In this document: positions 46,619 to 56,011 of the stretch, piece by piece
Layout: every line of letters starts with the position of its first letter
Numbering within the stretch: position 1 is the stretch's first letter
Source of the DNA: Candidatus Melainabacteria bacterium RIFCSPLOWO2_02_FULL_35_15
Lineage (GTDB): Bacteria > Cyanobacteriota > Vampirovibrionia > 2-02-FULL-35-15
Assembly: GCA_001784585.1 (NCBI GenBank)
Contig: MFRN01000041.1
Location: forward strand, 1-64,000
Direction: 5' to 3'
DNA: 64,000 nucleotides
Program-made: the position numbers and the translations under genes
The notes under the pieces: model-generated
What the model was told of the DNA's origin: nothing
What the model saw: only the letters and a program-made list of their open reading frames with translations
The model's database searches: none

Positions 46619-48766
46619 ATGGTTAGCCCTTTAAAAGCAATAGCAGCATCTTTTTTGGGCCCTGCTATTTGGTTTACGTCACAATATGTTTCTTCTGATG
46701 AAAAGAAACCTGATTTACCAAAGCCACCGCAGCCACCAGTAAATACTGCTAACATACCTAAAACAGGAACCACTAAAAGACCATTTAATAAAGATGAGAT
46801 TAAACTACTCATAGATGACATTGGTAATGATGCATACAGAGTTCGAAACAAGGCTTCTTTAAAATTATTGAATATAGCTAATAATTTTCCACTGGAAGAG
46901 CCTGATAATTTTCTTGTTTATATTATAAAAGAAAGATTCAGTACAAAAGATCTGGAAGTAAGTACCAGGCTTAGACCGGTAATAAACAAAGCAGTTGAAT
47001 TTGTAATGAAAATGGCGGCTAACCAAGTGCAATCTCCTGAAAAAAATAAAAGTGTAACAATTCTCCTGGAGTCAATGAAAAAGAATAGATCTCCTGAGGT
47101 TTGGGAAGCATTGCTGCCGGTTACTATGGATCTGATTACACAGGAAGCTAAACTTAACAGAAGATATCATTATGACCAGCAAGAGTCACAGCTAGATGCA
47201 GGGACAATAGGGCCAAATCCACAGGCAATAGAATCATTGTCACAACTTTTGACTACTATAGAAAATGATACAAAAGAGCTGCAAGATACAGCTATTACAC
47301 AGGCAGCTGCCTGGACTAAACCACCATTTCAGCGGTGGGAGCCATTTAAAGCACTACACAGGGCAAAGCTGGAAACACTTGCTAAAGAAAACAAACCAGA
47401 TAAAATGGCAAGTGAGCTAAAAAATTTAAGAGAAAAAATTTATCCGCAGCTGGATCAGTCCTGTGATACAGGAGCAATGCTAGCCTCTTCATCAAAACAA
47501 GCTCTTGGAAAAATGCTTGACTTAAATGTAGATGCCTTATCAGGTGATAATTCTGACCTGCAAAAATTAGCCCTGATTAATCTACAAGCCATTAATGAAC
47601 TTTTTAATTTTCCAGAAGAACATAAACCCAGCATAAGTACCGGAGCTAAGCTTTTTCATAATATAAAAAATAATCCTGACATTAATGAACAGCAGCGGAT
47701 AATAGCCAAAGCTCAGTTTATTTCAGGATTTAGCAGAAATGATACAGGGTATCATATGGCTTATTTAAATTGGCTTAAAAGATCGATTGACAATATGCCA
47801 CAGGCTCTGCCTGAAAAACAAGCAGCAAAAAATATTTTGGTTCCAGCTCTGAAAGAAGAATTATATACTATTGCACAAAGCGGAAGACGTACCTCTCTGC
47901 AGGCAGAGGCAATTAAATTATTAGTCCCGGTTTATGAAAAACTCATTAGTCAAAATGATTCAGGTAGCAAGTCTCTCAGAGAAGATATAAGCGATCTTAG
48001 GGAGTTACAGCTGTTTTCTTACTATTATCTAAATCCTGCAGCTCAGAAAGAATTACATCCTCAGTTATTAGCTATATTTGATACTCTTACAGCTAAAATA
48101 AATAATATTCAAGAGGCAAAAGATAAATCATTATTTAGGATAGAGATCCTAAGTGCTGTGCCTCCTGTTATTTCTTTTTCTCCGGCAAATATAGAACGAG
48201 CTACTAGTGAAGAACAACGATCCAACATGGAAGCTGCTAACAGGCTGCTAGATTTATACTCCAAGGATTATTTACCAAGGTTATCAGAACTTTATAAAGA
48301 ACAGGACACAGATGAATTTGTAAATCTGATTGAGGCACTATCTTCGCTTGATACTCGATGGGGTCAATGGCCACAGACAGCTTTACCAGCTGAGATGACA
48401 CTGAGGTTTATCGAAAAAAACTTGGACTGCTTTGAAAAACACATTAAACAAATGGAAAAACGCTATAACGATTCAAACGATTCAGCTGTAAAATCTTCAT
48501 TAAAAAGAAATATAACACGAGTAAATGCATCTCTTCAGCTTTTATTTAATGAAGGGCAGAAGGCTGGCAATGGATGGATAGGGCATGTTCGCTATTCTGC
48601 AAGAGTAGCACCGAACATTACTTCAAACAATACAAACTGGGCAGAGGAAGGTTGGGTAGGGTTAAATTCCAGGACTGATCTTAATGCACAGATATTAAAT
48701 ATTCAGCGTTTATTTCAAAAAAGATCAGGAGAGTCAATAGCTGGAGTCCTAGCCGAACCAAAATAA
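46619..48766 (+). CDS. Large hypothetical helical-repeat protein (715 residues)
   Basis: No named family. The first ~25 residues are hydrophobic (SPLKAIAASFLGPAIWF), followed by a Pro-rich linker (KPDLPKPPQPPV), so it may be anchored or exported. The remainder is almost entirely alpha-helical with HEAT/ARM-like spacing (IDDIGNDAYRVRNKASLKLL, then many paired helices), suggesting a solenoid scaffold. A TATAAT at 46587-46592 could drive it. It follows the AAA+ cassette on the same strand. Confidence 0.65.
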   Translation: MVSPLKAIAASFLGPAIWFTSQYVSSDEKKPDLPKPPQPPVNTANIPKTGTTKRPFNKDEIKLLIDDIGNDAYRVRNKASLKLLNIANNFPLEEPDNFLVYIIKERFSTKDLEVSTRLRPVINKAVEFVMKMAANQVQSPEKNKSVTILLESMKKNRSPEVWEALLPVTMDLITQEAKLNRRYHYDQQESQLDAGTIGPNPQAIESLSQLLTTIENDTKELQDTAITQAAAWTKPPFQRWEPFKALHRAKLETLAKENKPDKMASELKNLREKIYPQLDQSCDTGAMLASSSKQALGKMLDLNVDALSGDNSDLQKLALINLQAINELFNFPEEHKPSISTGAKLFHNIKNNPDINEQQRIIAKAQFISGFSRNDTGYHMAYLNWLKRSIDNMPQALPEKQAAKNILVPALKEELYTIAQSGRRTSLQAEAIKLLVPVYEKLISQNDSGSKSLREDISDLRELQLFSYYYLNPAAQKELHPQLLAIFDTLTAKINNIQEAKDKSLFRIEILSAVPPVISFSPANIERATSEEQRSNMEAANRLLDLYSKDYLPRLSELYKEQDTDEFVNLIEALSSLDTRWGQWPQTALPAEMTLRFIEKNLDCFEKHIKQMEKRYNDSNDSAVKSSLKRNITRVNASLQLLFNEGQKAGNGWIGHVRYSARVAPNITSNNTNWAEEGWVGLNSRTDLNAQILNIQRLFQKRSGESIAGVLAEPK

Positions 48767-48848
48767 AAATAATTAGTGTATCCTAACAATAACTGTTAAA
48801 TTTTAAACTTGCGTTAATCAGGAAGCAGGCACTCTGTGCAAAAACAGG

Positions 48849-50744
48849 TTAATCTCTTTTAACAAGATCAGAATAATAACTTTCTATTCTATGCTCTGGT
48901 AGTGGAGTTACAGGATTATTGTCTCGGTTAGCTCTACATTTTTCATTATACTCTTTAAGAATAATTCTTCTTTGTTCCTCATCAATCATATTAAGCAAGT
49001 CAGAAATGTCTTCTAGTGCATGTGGATCCTGAAAATCTGTTCCTGCAATTTTAAAGAAATAATCAATTTTTAGCAATTCAGCAGGTAGTCTGTATTTGGA
49101 ATTGGAATTAGCACTAGCACGAATGTTTATTTTTGTACAATCATCATCTTTAAAATAAGGAAGATCAGTTTTAAACTGATTCATTGCAAATCTTACAAAA
49201 TCGCTTCTATCTGCTGCTGATTTATGCTCTTCCATTGCAGTTGTATATGTTGCAATTTTTGCTAAGCAATATTTAAGTTTTTTAACATCATTAGTGTCTG
49301 ATGGCAATAGTCTGAGATCAATATGTGGAAGTTTATCCATGACTTTCTTCATCCGTGGTGCTTGTAACAAAGACTCTCTAAGCTCTATTGGATTTTTAAA
49401 TTCTCTTGCTGTCTTCTTATCCATAGGACTACCTGTACCATAGCCTGTAGTACCAGGAGATTGATAACCACGTGGTACAGCTGAAACAAATTCTGGCGAT
49501 AATCCTGAATCCAGTCCTCTATTTAAATTATCACCAATAGTTGTTTTATCAAGCTCAGGTGATAATTGACTGTATAGTTTGCTTAATTCTCTCCAGCCGT
49601 AAGCATTAAATAAAGCAGAAAGTGGAAGACGAGTATGTGTCAGTTCATAGTGATTTAATAATTTTGGATCATGTTCTGCCTCGACTGCTTCTATAAATCC
49701 TCCTCTATCCAGCAATTTAAGATTTTTATAAATTGAACTTAGTACTTTTTTATTTAGTGTTGCTATTTGTTCCTGTGTAGCAGTACCATTTCTGTATTGT
49801 TTTATAATTTCCAGCTTAGACACCTCAGTTAAATCCTTTACCAGACGAGTTAATATAAAGCCAAGGTCTGAAGGACTTATATGAATAAGAGCACCGGCTA
49901 AAATGATATTTGAATCTGGTTTGCTTGTATCTGCTGAAAGACCTTCCAGTGGAACTACACATAACTCGAAAGAATCGTTAGCTGAATCATACTGTATTGG
50001 AGTAAGCTTTAGACCAAGAGGTATCAGTACTTCATTTATACAGTCTCTAATATTATTAACCTTCTTACCAACAAATAAATTATGCTTAATATAATTTGCC
50101 AGCCCTGGTTCACTCCGGCTTAATTTATCAAATCCGTAATATAGATCCTCATTTCTAAATAACAAACCAAAATAATTTTTTAAGACTTCAGCCGAAGATT
50201 TTCCAAAAGAGTTATTGATTTCTTCCTGTAAAGCTGACAGAGTTTCACTTTGAATCTCATTATTATCAGTCAAGAATTCTTTGATCAAATTAAAGGTCGT
50301 TTCCAAAAGACTATTTGTTTGTGTACGAAGTTTATTTATATATGATTTTGACAGAACATTTGCAAAACAATTGCCCTTTGAAATATTTTCACCAACATCC
50401 TTGCTTAGCTTTTTTGCAAAATTATTAAATAAATTAACCTGGCGTAAATTTTTTGGTGCTTGTGAAAGATAAGTCCAGGGTATAATTCCTACTATCCAAA
50501 GTAATCCGCGGCCCAGAATCCCTACTGTAGATGAAAAACCACCTTCACTGTTTTTAGTTACTTTTGTTAAATCAAATACTGCTACTGCTGCTGCTAGTAC
50601 ACTAAGCATTCCACCTATTGATGTGTTTCTCAGTGGAATTTTCTTATTATGAAAAGGAGCATATTGATACCACGAAACAGTCCTCTCCAGTTTATTAACT
50701 CTTGTATGAGGTATATTTGATATTGATTGCGTTGCTGGTAACAT
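48849..50744 (-). CDS. Hypothetical protein with two N-terminal membrane segments (631 residues)
   Basis: No family recognised. Two hydrophobic segments (about 44-62 and 78-96, the second ending GIIPWTYLSQ) suggest insertion in the membrane by the N-terminus. The remaining ~530 residues are largely helical, with a Gly/Ser/Pro-rich linker around residue 440. It is convergent with the 715-residue helical protein and upstream of tatA on the same strand. Confidence 0.65.
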   Translation of the reverse strand: MLPATQSISNIPHTRVNKLERTVSWYQYAPFHNKKIPLRNTSIGGMLSVLAAAVAVFDLTKVTKNSEGGFSSTVGILGRGLLWIVGIIPWTYLSQAPKNLRQVNLFNNFAKKLSKDVGENISKGNCFANVLSKSYINKLRTQTNSLLETTFNLIKEFLTDNNEIQSETLSALQEEINNSFGKSSAEVLKNYFGLLFRNEDLYYGFDKLSRSEPGLANYIKHNLFVGKKVNNIRDCINEVLIPLGLKLTPIQYDSANDSFELCVVPLEGLSADTSKPDSNIILAGALIHISPSDLGFILTRLVKDLTEVSKLEIIKQYRNGTATQEQIATLNKKVLSSIYKNLKLLDRGGFIEAVEAEHDPKLLNHYELTHTRLPLSALFNAYGWRELSKLYSQLSPELDKTTIGDNLNRGLDSGLSPEFVSAVPRGYQSPGTTGYGTGSPMDKKTAREFKNPIELRESLLQAPRMKKVMDKLPHIDLRLLPSDTNDVKKLKYCLAKIATYTTAMEEHKSAADRSDFVRFAMNQFKTDLPYFKDDDCTKINIRASANSNSKYRLPAELLKIDYFFKIAGTDFQDPHALEDISDLLNMIDEEQRRIILKEYNEKCRANRDNNPVTPLPEHRIESYYSDLVKRD

Positions 50745-50873
50745 TAAAATACCTTAAAAACATTTTACTCTCTTCTTTGATATTATAAAATTAATTTCTT
50801 AATCTTCAATAGAAAAGGGGGTTGAAATCTTAAATAAAAATAAATATTGGGCTTTCGGCTGTTAGCTATTAGC

Positions 50874-51065
50874 TTACTTTTTTTCGTCTTCTTCTGTTAA
50901 GCCAGCCTTCATTTCACTGGCAGCAGATGTGAGAGAGTCCTTAAAGTTTCTTAATCCTTTTCCTAAATTACGCCCCAGCTCGGGCAATTTTTTAGGGCCA
51001 AAGATTACTAAAGCTACACCTAAGATAACTATTACTTCCGGGATTCCAAGATTAAATGGGAGCAT
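50874..51065 (-). CDS. tatA: Sec-independent translocase protein TatA
   Basis: A 63-residue Tat pore component: a short N-terminal hydrophobic helix (PEVIVILGVALVIFG), the FGPKKLPELGRNLGKGLRNFK amphipathic helix hinge, and an acidic tail (TEEDEKK). The Phe-Gly pair at the helix junction is the family hallmark. tatC is not in the window. A likely substrate, a protein with an N-terminal TRRAFF motif, is encoded at 53.8-54.8 kb. Confidence 0.92.
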   Translation of the reverse strand: MLPFNLGIPEVIVILGVALVIFGPKKLPELGRNLGKGLRNFKDSLTSAASEMKAGLTEEDEKK

Positions 51066-51080
51066 AACACTTTTATTCTA

Positions 51081-53372
51081 TCACTTAATAAACTCAAATG
51101 CCCATACAGCACCCGGTCTATGATACATGGATGCTCTAAAGTTCCCGTTTATGTCCCATGCTTCCGGAGTTCTGAACCAGTATCCCTTTTTCTCATAAAC
51201 TATTGAATAAACTCCATAAGCAGTTTGCAGCGCTTCCTTTTTCAATCCTCTCAAATACATATGTGATGCAAGTGCTAAAGTAACCCCTGACCAGATCTCA
51301 TTTGATTGTGTGTTTAATTTCCATATCTGGCTTTCAGGTAACAAACTCCCGTCCGGATTTATCCCGTTTATCGCACCGATATTTCCGTCTCCTGCTTTTA
51401 TTACATTGAAATCAAAAATCTTTTTTAATACTTTTTCAACCCGGTCTTTCCGGAAAATATCTCCAAGCCCTAAAAGATCTGCATACCACTGTCCACAAAG
51501 CTGATCCGCCATTATAGCTTTTCCATGAGAACTTTTTGTATCATACAAATAATATTCTCCACTCCAAAGTTTAGCTTCCAGATTCTTTTTACCAGTTTCA
51601 AGCCAGCTGTCCAGGGGTTCGTAATTGTGATTTAAAATTTTTGCAATTTCAATAGCAGCCTTTAGTGCAGCCAGCCAGAGACCATTACAGTAAGTACTTG
51701 GTCCATGCATTGTCCAGTTATCATATGTCTGATCAGGAATATTATCATTTTCAATCAGACAGTCATTATCCCTGTCAAATTGTTTTAAATATTTAAGTGC
51801 ATCTAAAACCGGAATCCAAGCTGCTCTTAGAAAATCAATATCTTTTTTTCCGGTAAAATAAAAATCCCTGTAAACCATAAGAACAAATTTTGAATTTAAA
51901 TCTTTCCAGAGATTTATGTTTACATGACTGTATGCATTTATCTTTAAAAAAGGTTCTTCAAAAGGCGCTCCAAGATCGTGTGGCACTGCACCTTTTACTT
52001 TTCTTTCTGCTGTGGTTTTATCAAGAGGGTGATCAAAATATTTTTTATCTTTCATTTCAATATCAACTGTCTTGAAGTAGTCCTTCATTATCAGTTTTTC
52101 CAGATCAGGCCACAAAAATAAAAGCGGAAATGAACCATAAAACCTCACATCAAGCGTTTCATAAAACGGATAGTCATAACATTCAAGAGAACCAAAATGT
52201 TCTTCCTGTCTTCTTACTGAAACCATCTCTCTTTCTTTTATTTTAGCTTCACCGGATGAAACTTCAACCGGTCTGCCCGCAGTCCATATTGTGCCGCCGT
52301 TACTAAGGAAATAAAGTTCGTTAATTAAAAGTGTTTTAAACCAATCCGGCTTATCTCCTTTTAAAAAAGTTTCCTGCCATTTTTTAATTTCTGCTATCCA
52401 TCTCTCATGATTATTAAAAGCTTTTCGCGCAATTCTTGTTACATTTCTTCCGTCTTTTCCAAAAAGGTTTGTATAACGTTTGTACCATTTTGTCCCAAAG
52501 CCAGAATCAAGAATAGGAAAATCCCATGCAAGAACAAATGTTACTGTTTTATTTTCTCTTGGTGCTAGTTTTACCTTTGTACAGATAGCACCCGGGGAAT
52601 CTTTTAAATCTTTATTTTGTTTATTAGAAGGAGACATCAAAAGTATGCCATCCTGTGAAAAAGTATTCCAGACTTCTTTTCCGTCTCCGTCTTTTGGAAA
52701 AGCACTTACATAACTTATATCTACTTCCTGAGTCTGGCTAAAAATGCCCATTTGACCATATTTGTAAGTTTTTTCCTGAATCAAATTATCAAATATTAGT
52801 CCGCAAAAGACATTCTCCTGGTAAAAAACATTTTCTTTACTGCCAAAGAAGGATTCCCAGCTCCATAAAATTGAAACCTCTCTCTCTTTGTTTTTTGGAT
52901 TTGAAATGTGCCACCTGAAAATAGCAAGCGGATAACTTGTTTCCTGATAGTTATGTGGAATTATCGGAGAAAACTGTTCCTGGATTATATTTAAATCCTT
53001 ATACTCAAAATATGCTGTAGGATAAAGAGCATGATAAATCCCATTTGGTCTCTCAAAGCTCCACTTTGAGAGGGTTCCATCTTCAGGCTTACACTCATTT
53101 AAAATAAATACTTTTCCATCTTCATATATCCCAAACTGACAGGTAGAAATTATTTTGTGAACATGTTTCCCGACTTCAAGGTGCCATTCTGAGAAATCTC
53201 CTCTGTATGACTGAGAAAGTGTCCCTGCTCCAAATCCCCCCAGTGGCATTCCCTGGAAATATCCATCATCAAAGTTTGGTAATCCCCCTTCTGGTCCAAT
53301 AACTTTTACTACACCTGGTGATTGAAGAGGTTCACCTATTTTTCGACTCCAAGCAATATCCGGAATTATCAT
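51081..53372 (-). CDS. Glycoside hydrolase family 116 (GBA2-like glucosidase)
   Basis: A ~763-residue beta-glucosidase-type enzyme of the bile-acid beta-glucosidase/glucosylceramidase family. The N-terminal beta domain has GYFQGMPLGGFGAGTLSQSYRGDF near residue 35 (shortened); the catalytic (alpha/alpha)6 domain has GSLECYDYPFYETLDVRFY, where the glutamate aligns with the nucleophile, and DQTYDNWTMHGPSTYCNGLW, where the aspartate aligns with the acid/base. No signal peptide is evident, so it likely acts in the cytoplasm. A GTG at 53411 would add 13 residues. Confidence 0.87.
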   Translation of the reverse strand: MIIPDIAWSRKIGEPLQSPGVVKVIGPEGGLPNFDDGYFQGMPLGGFGAGTLSQSYRGDFSEWHLEVGKHVHKIISTCQFGIYEDGKVFILNECKPEDGTLSKWSFERPNGIYHALYPTAYFEYKDLNIIQEQFSPIIPHNYQETSYPLAIFRWHISNPKNKEREVSILWSWESFFGSKENVFYQENVFCGLIFDNLIQEKTYKYGQMGIFSQTQEVDISYVSAFPKDGDGKEVWNTFSQDGILLMSPSNKQNKDLKDSPGAICTKVKLAPRENKTVTFVLAWDFPILDSGFGTKWYKRYTNLFGKDGRNVTRIARKAFNNHERWIAEIKKWQETFLKGDKPDWFKTLLINELYFLSNGGTIWTAGRPVEVSSGEAKIKEREMVSVRRQEEHFGSLECYDYPFYETLDVRFYGSFPLLFLWPDLEKLIMKDYFKTVDIEMKDKKYFDHPLDKTTAERKVKGAVPHDLGAPFEEPFLKINAYSHVNINLWKDLNSKFVLMVYRDFYFTGKKDIDFLRAAWIPVLDALKYLKQFDRDNDCLIENDNIPDQTYDNWTMHGPSTYCNGLWLAALKAAIEIAKILNHNYEPLDSWLETGKKNLEAKLWSGEYYLYDTKSSHGKAIMADQLCGQWYADLLGLGDIFRKDRVEKVLKKIFDFNVIKAGDGNIGAINGINPDGSLLPESQIWKLNTQSNEIWSGVTLALASHMYLRGLKKEALQTAYGVYSIVYEKKGYWFRTPEAWDINGNFRASMYHRPGAVWAFEFIK

Positions 53373-53381
53373 GATTTTTTT

Positions 53382-53420
53382 ATAACGCTCAGTGACTGCT
53401 ACGCAGATCACTTCGCTATT
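53382..53420. repeat. Palindromic 40-nt intergenic element, copy 2
   Basis: Flanks ATAACGC and GCTATT enclose AGTGA/TCACT (53391-53395 and 53408-53412), CTGC/GCAG, loop TAC and a bulged A at 53407. Flanks, core TGC..GCA and the bulge match copy 1 at 31316-31355, while the outer stem sequence differs but still pairs. Confidence 0.55.
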
Positions 53421-53444
53421 ATCTTTTTGACTTTAAGTTTGACA

Positions 53445-53470
53445 GATTTGCCAAATGAATTGGACAAATC
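53445..53470. repeat. Inverted repeat upstream of small basic protein gene
   Basis: GATTTGCCAA (53445-53454) is complementary to TTGGACAAATC (53460-53470) with one bulged base. The stretch TTTGCCAAATG within it also occurs upstream of nuoH at 37031-37041. It may be an operator or part of a dispersed repeat. Confidence 0.3.
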
Positions 53471-53647
53471 CTTTCTTTGTTAATCATTATATTTATATAT
53501 GACATATATTTTTCATATTGGTGCCATGGTTATTTAGTGTTGCTACATGTATATCAAATTTAGGGCTAAGGGCACCAAATAAATTTTAGAATCTTTTAAT
53601 TTATTTTGCGTTAGAAAATTCTTTCTTTGAGGAATGATATTGGAGCA

Positions 53648-53836
53648 ATGAAGCCAAAGAAAAGAAAATTCAAAAGATCAAAAAGGGGCAGACAAACCAT
53701 GTTAGGAACTTTTAGTAATAAATTAGACAAAAATACAAGCATAATCAGTGTGATAATAATTTCATTAATTACATTATCAATAGCTTCGTCAGGTTTATTT
53801 GGTGTATTTAATATAAGCGGTGTGTTTAAACAGTAA
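53648..53836 (+). CDS. Small basic membrane protein (62 residues)
   Basis: From the ATG at 53648 the peptide has a strongly basic N-terminus (KPKKRKFKRSKRGRQ) and one hydrophobic helix (residues ~35-55), giving a positive-inside single-pass membrane protein. No family recognised. The short preceding ORF ATG-ATA-TTG-GAG-CAA-TGA (53634-53651) has a GAGGA site and its stop overlaps this ATG, so translation may be coupled. It converges with the Tat-signal gene, 4 bp away. Confidence 0.5.
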   Translation: MKPKKRKFKRSKRGRQTMLGTFSNKLDKNTSIISVIIISLITLSIASSGLFGVFNISGVFKQ

Positions 53837-53840
53837 AAAA

Positions 53841-54812
53841 TTACGGTTTATTTGCTGTATCAGAGGCCTTGTACTCAGGTATAACCTGGCTTTTTAGAAC
53901 TTCAGCAAGTGCGTTATTGGAAGCCTTAATAAGTAAGTTCTTGAAAGCCACTATATCTGGATCATTATCTTGTAAGCTACCCTTAAGTTTACGGAGGTAG
54001 ATTTTTACTATCCTGTCTATTATGTTATATTCAATTATCTCGGAACTAAGTGCACTCGTTGCTGCTTCTAGAACTGGTTTGCTTCCAGAAGCATCTGCTA
54101 CGCTCTTCCTAAGTGCAGCAAGACCTTCGGCACTTAATAGATCTTTCCCTTTTATAGACTTAGCAATATCTTTAAATATCTGTTCACCAATACCATCAGC
54201 TTTTAATGCATTAATAAAAAGAGTTGAAATATACTCAGTGAACTCTTTAGTTCTTGAAGCTTGAATTATACCTTCTTTTGCTATATCACCGCTATTATGT
54301 TGTAGCTGTTCTATCAAAGATTGTGTAAGTGCTGCTCTTAATTTTTGTAATTCTTCAAGATACGGCTGAGCAGCTTTTTTATGTGCATCGATATGAATTA
54401 AAATAGCATCTAATAGATTTCTGATTGAAATTACAAGGTCAGAATCGCTATTCGCTGTATATGCAATATCCTCTTTTTTAATAAATTCTTTTAAGGTTCC
54501 TTCAATATTTGGAAGATCAGACTCTTCTAATTTTTGAAGCTTACTTACAACAGTTGATAAAGTTTCATTTGTATGTTTTAAGTTTATATTTTTTTCAATC
54601 ATTTTTTTAGTTACAAATCCTAATGTTCCACCGAGAGTAACATCAACAGCATCTTCAATAGTAAATTTTTCAGGTACTGGTATAGGATTTTCCGGGATAT
54701 GCTCTTGTAATCTTTTTAATTGTTTCTTTCCGTTTATTACTAAACTTCCACCTGCTGCAATTGCTGCTAAATCAACTATTCTCTCAAAAAATGCTCTTCT
54801 GGTTATGTGCAT
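53841..54812 (-). CDS. Probable Tat-exported helical protein (323 residues)
   Basis: The N-terminus has a twin-arginine pattern, ITRRAFFER followed by a weakly hydrophobic Ala/Gly stretch (IVDLAAIAAGGSLVI), consistent with Tat export; tatA lies 3 kb away. The rest is helical and rich in Leu, Lys and Glu, with coiled-coil-like heptads around residues 80-170. No family recognised. It is the third gene of a short operon after a lipoprotein and a 56-residue ORF; GGAG sits 8-11 nt upstream of the ATG. Confidence 0.6.
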   Translation of the reverse strand: MHITRRAFFERIVDLAAIAAGGSLVINGKKQLKRLQEHIPENPIPVPEKFTIEDAVDVTLGGTLGFVTKKMIEKNINLKHTNETLSTVVSKLQKLEESDLPNIEGTLKEFIKKEDIAYTANSDSDLVISIRNLLDAILIHIDAHKKAAQPYLEELQKLRAALTQSLIEQLQHNSGDIAKEGIIQASRTKEFTEYISTLFINALKADGIGEQIFKDIAKSIKGKDLLSAEGLAALRKSVADASGSKPVLEAATSALSSEIIEYNIIDRIVKIYLRKLKGSLQDNDPDIVAFKNLLIKASNNALAEVLKSQVIPEYKASDTANKP

Positions 54813-54825
54813 TGTACAATCTCCT

Positions 54826-54996
54826 TCATTTTATTTTTAAATGGACTTTAAAGATCTCAAAAATTCCAGACTTAATCCCCCATCTAGGTTCATAAGGTGC
54901 TATTAAATCTTCACCTAGTTTATATAGTCTCGGTAGTGGAACTAGTGGTGTGTCTCCAATATTAATGCCCTTAATTGGTTTAGTTAGAATAAACAT
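54826..54996 (-). CDS. 56-residue ORF between lipoprotein and Tat-signal genes
   Basis: ATG at 54996, TGA at 54826-54828. The second half (LYKLGEDLIAPYEPRWGIKSG, shortened here to its core YKL..PYEPRWG) resembles the C-terminus of the upstream lipoprotein (YKL..PSYNPVWG), with a shared spacing of aromatic and Gly residues. Its stop lies 13 bp before the next start, within that gene's ribosome-binding region. A small conserved partner or a duplicated C-terminal fragment is possible. Confidence 0.5.
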   Translation of the reverse strand: MFILTKPIKGINIGDTPLVPLPRLYKLGEDLIAPYEPRWGIKSGIFEIFKVHLKIK

Positions 54997-55013
54997 TTAC
55001 TTTCTCTTTATTA

Positions 55014-55736
55014 TTAATGAACAAAAATTCTAATGTCTTGTATTTTTTCTAAACTTAATCCCCATACAGGGTTATAAGAGGGTTGATCTATTTTTTTAGC
55101 ATCATCATTAAAACTCTTCATTAATTTATACAAATCATCTCTTAGTTTATGCACGTTTCGTAAGTCTTCTTGATAAACAGTAAAACATTCTAACGTATGA
55201 TCCACTCGTTTTTTTAGTTCTTCTCCTTTAAGTTCAGGTTCGTTTTTATTTAAATAGGTTTTAAATTTTTCAGTAATTTCTTTAGCTTCCATGGTGCTAA
55301 AAGTCCATGTATATAGAGTTCCTTTTTGTGTCATGCTAATGACTCTATGAAAGGCTTCTAATTGTTCTTCATCTGGTTTTTTGATTAAATAATCGTTTCG
55401 AGTTAATTCTATAAATTCATCACTTCTTTTAACAAGTTTAAAAGCAATATCTCTAGCTTTTAAAATATCATTTTCGCTATCAGAAACCATGTATAGATCT
55501 AAAAGTACATTGGGAAGAGAAGAGGAAGCTAAGCCTCCAAGCTCTTTTGCAAAGTCACGCTCTTTTTGTTCAACAATTTTTCTTTTCTCGTCTATTGCTT
55601 TTTTGACATTTATGTCAAGAGGTTTTACTGCCTGAATACCATTACCAGGTTTATCCTCATTTCTAGCACATCCGCTTGCTAGTGGAGTTGAAAATGCAGC
55701 AAACAAAGCTGCTGTTTTAAAAAAAATTATTTTCAT
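55014..55736 (-). CDS. Lipoprotein of unknown function (240 residues)
   Basis: A lipoprotein signal peptide is visible: Lys2, hydrophobic residues ~4-18 and lipobox LASGC with the acceptor Cys at 23. The mature part is helical with many Lys/Glu residues and ends PVWGLSLEKIQDIRIFVH. No family recognised. It is the first gene of an operon with the 56-residue ORF and the Tat-signal protein, all presumably acting outside the cytoplasm. Confidence 0.65.
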   Translation of the reverse strand: MKIIFFKTAALFAAFSTPLASGCARNEDKPGNGIQAVKPLDINVKKAIDEKRKIVEQKERDFAKELGGLASSSLPNVLLDLYMVSDSENDILKARDIAFKLVKRSDEFIELTRNDYLIKKPDEEQLEAFHRVISMTQKGTLYTWTFSTMEAKEITEKFKTYLNKNEPELKGEELKKRVDHTLECFTVYQEDLRNVHKLRDDLYKLMKSFNDDAKKIDQPSYNPVWGLSLEKIQDIRIFVH

Positions 55737-55937
55737 GATTTACTTTTCTAATTGAGTAAAATACTAATCCACTTAACAATAAAGAGCAATATGTAAAACG
55801 TAAATTAGCTAGAGACAATAAATTTTTTAGTTGGGGGTTGTTTACTTGAAACTGAAGAGAGTTAAAATTTTAATTTCATTAATAAGAGATATAATTAAGT
55901 CTGAATACTGAAAATTAATCCTTAGTTCAAATACAAA

Positions 55938-56011
55938 CGGGCTGTAGTTTAGCTTGGTAGAACGCTACCTTGGGGTGGTAGAGGTCGTGGGTTCAAATCC
56001 CGCCAGCCCGA
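55938..56011 (+). tRNA. tRNA-Pro (GGG anticodon)
   Basis: Full cloverleaf: acceptor CGGGCTG/CAGCCCG, D-arm with GGTAGA, anticodon stem CTACC/GGTAG around loop TTGGGGT (anticodon GGG at positions 34-36), T-arm GTGGG-TTCAAAT-CCCGC, discriminator A; CCA is not encoded. A TATAAT at 55890-55895 is a possible -10 box. The gene is the attachment site of the element to its right: the recombinase gene is read antisense through nearly all of it. Confidence 0.96.
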
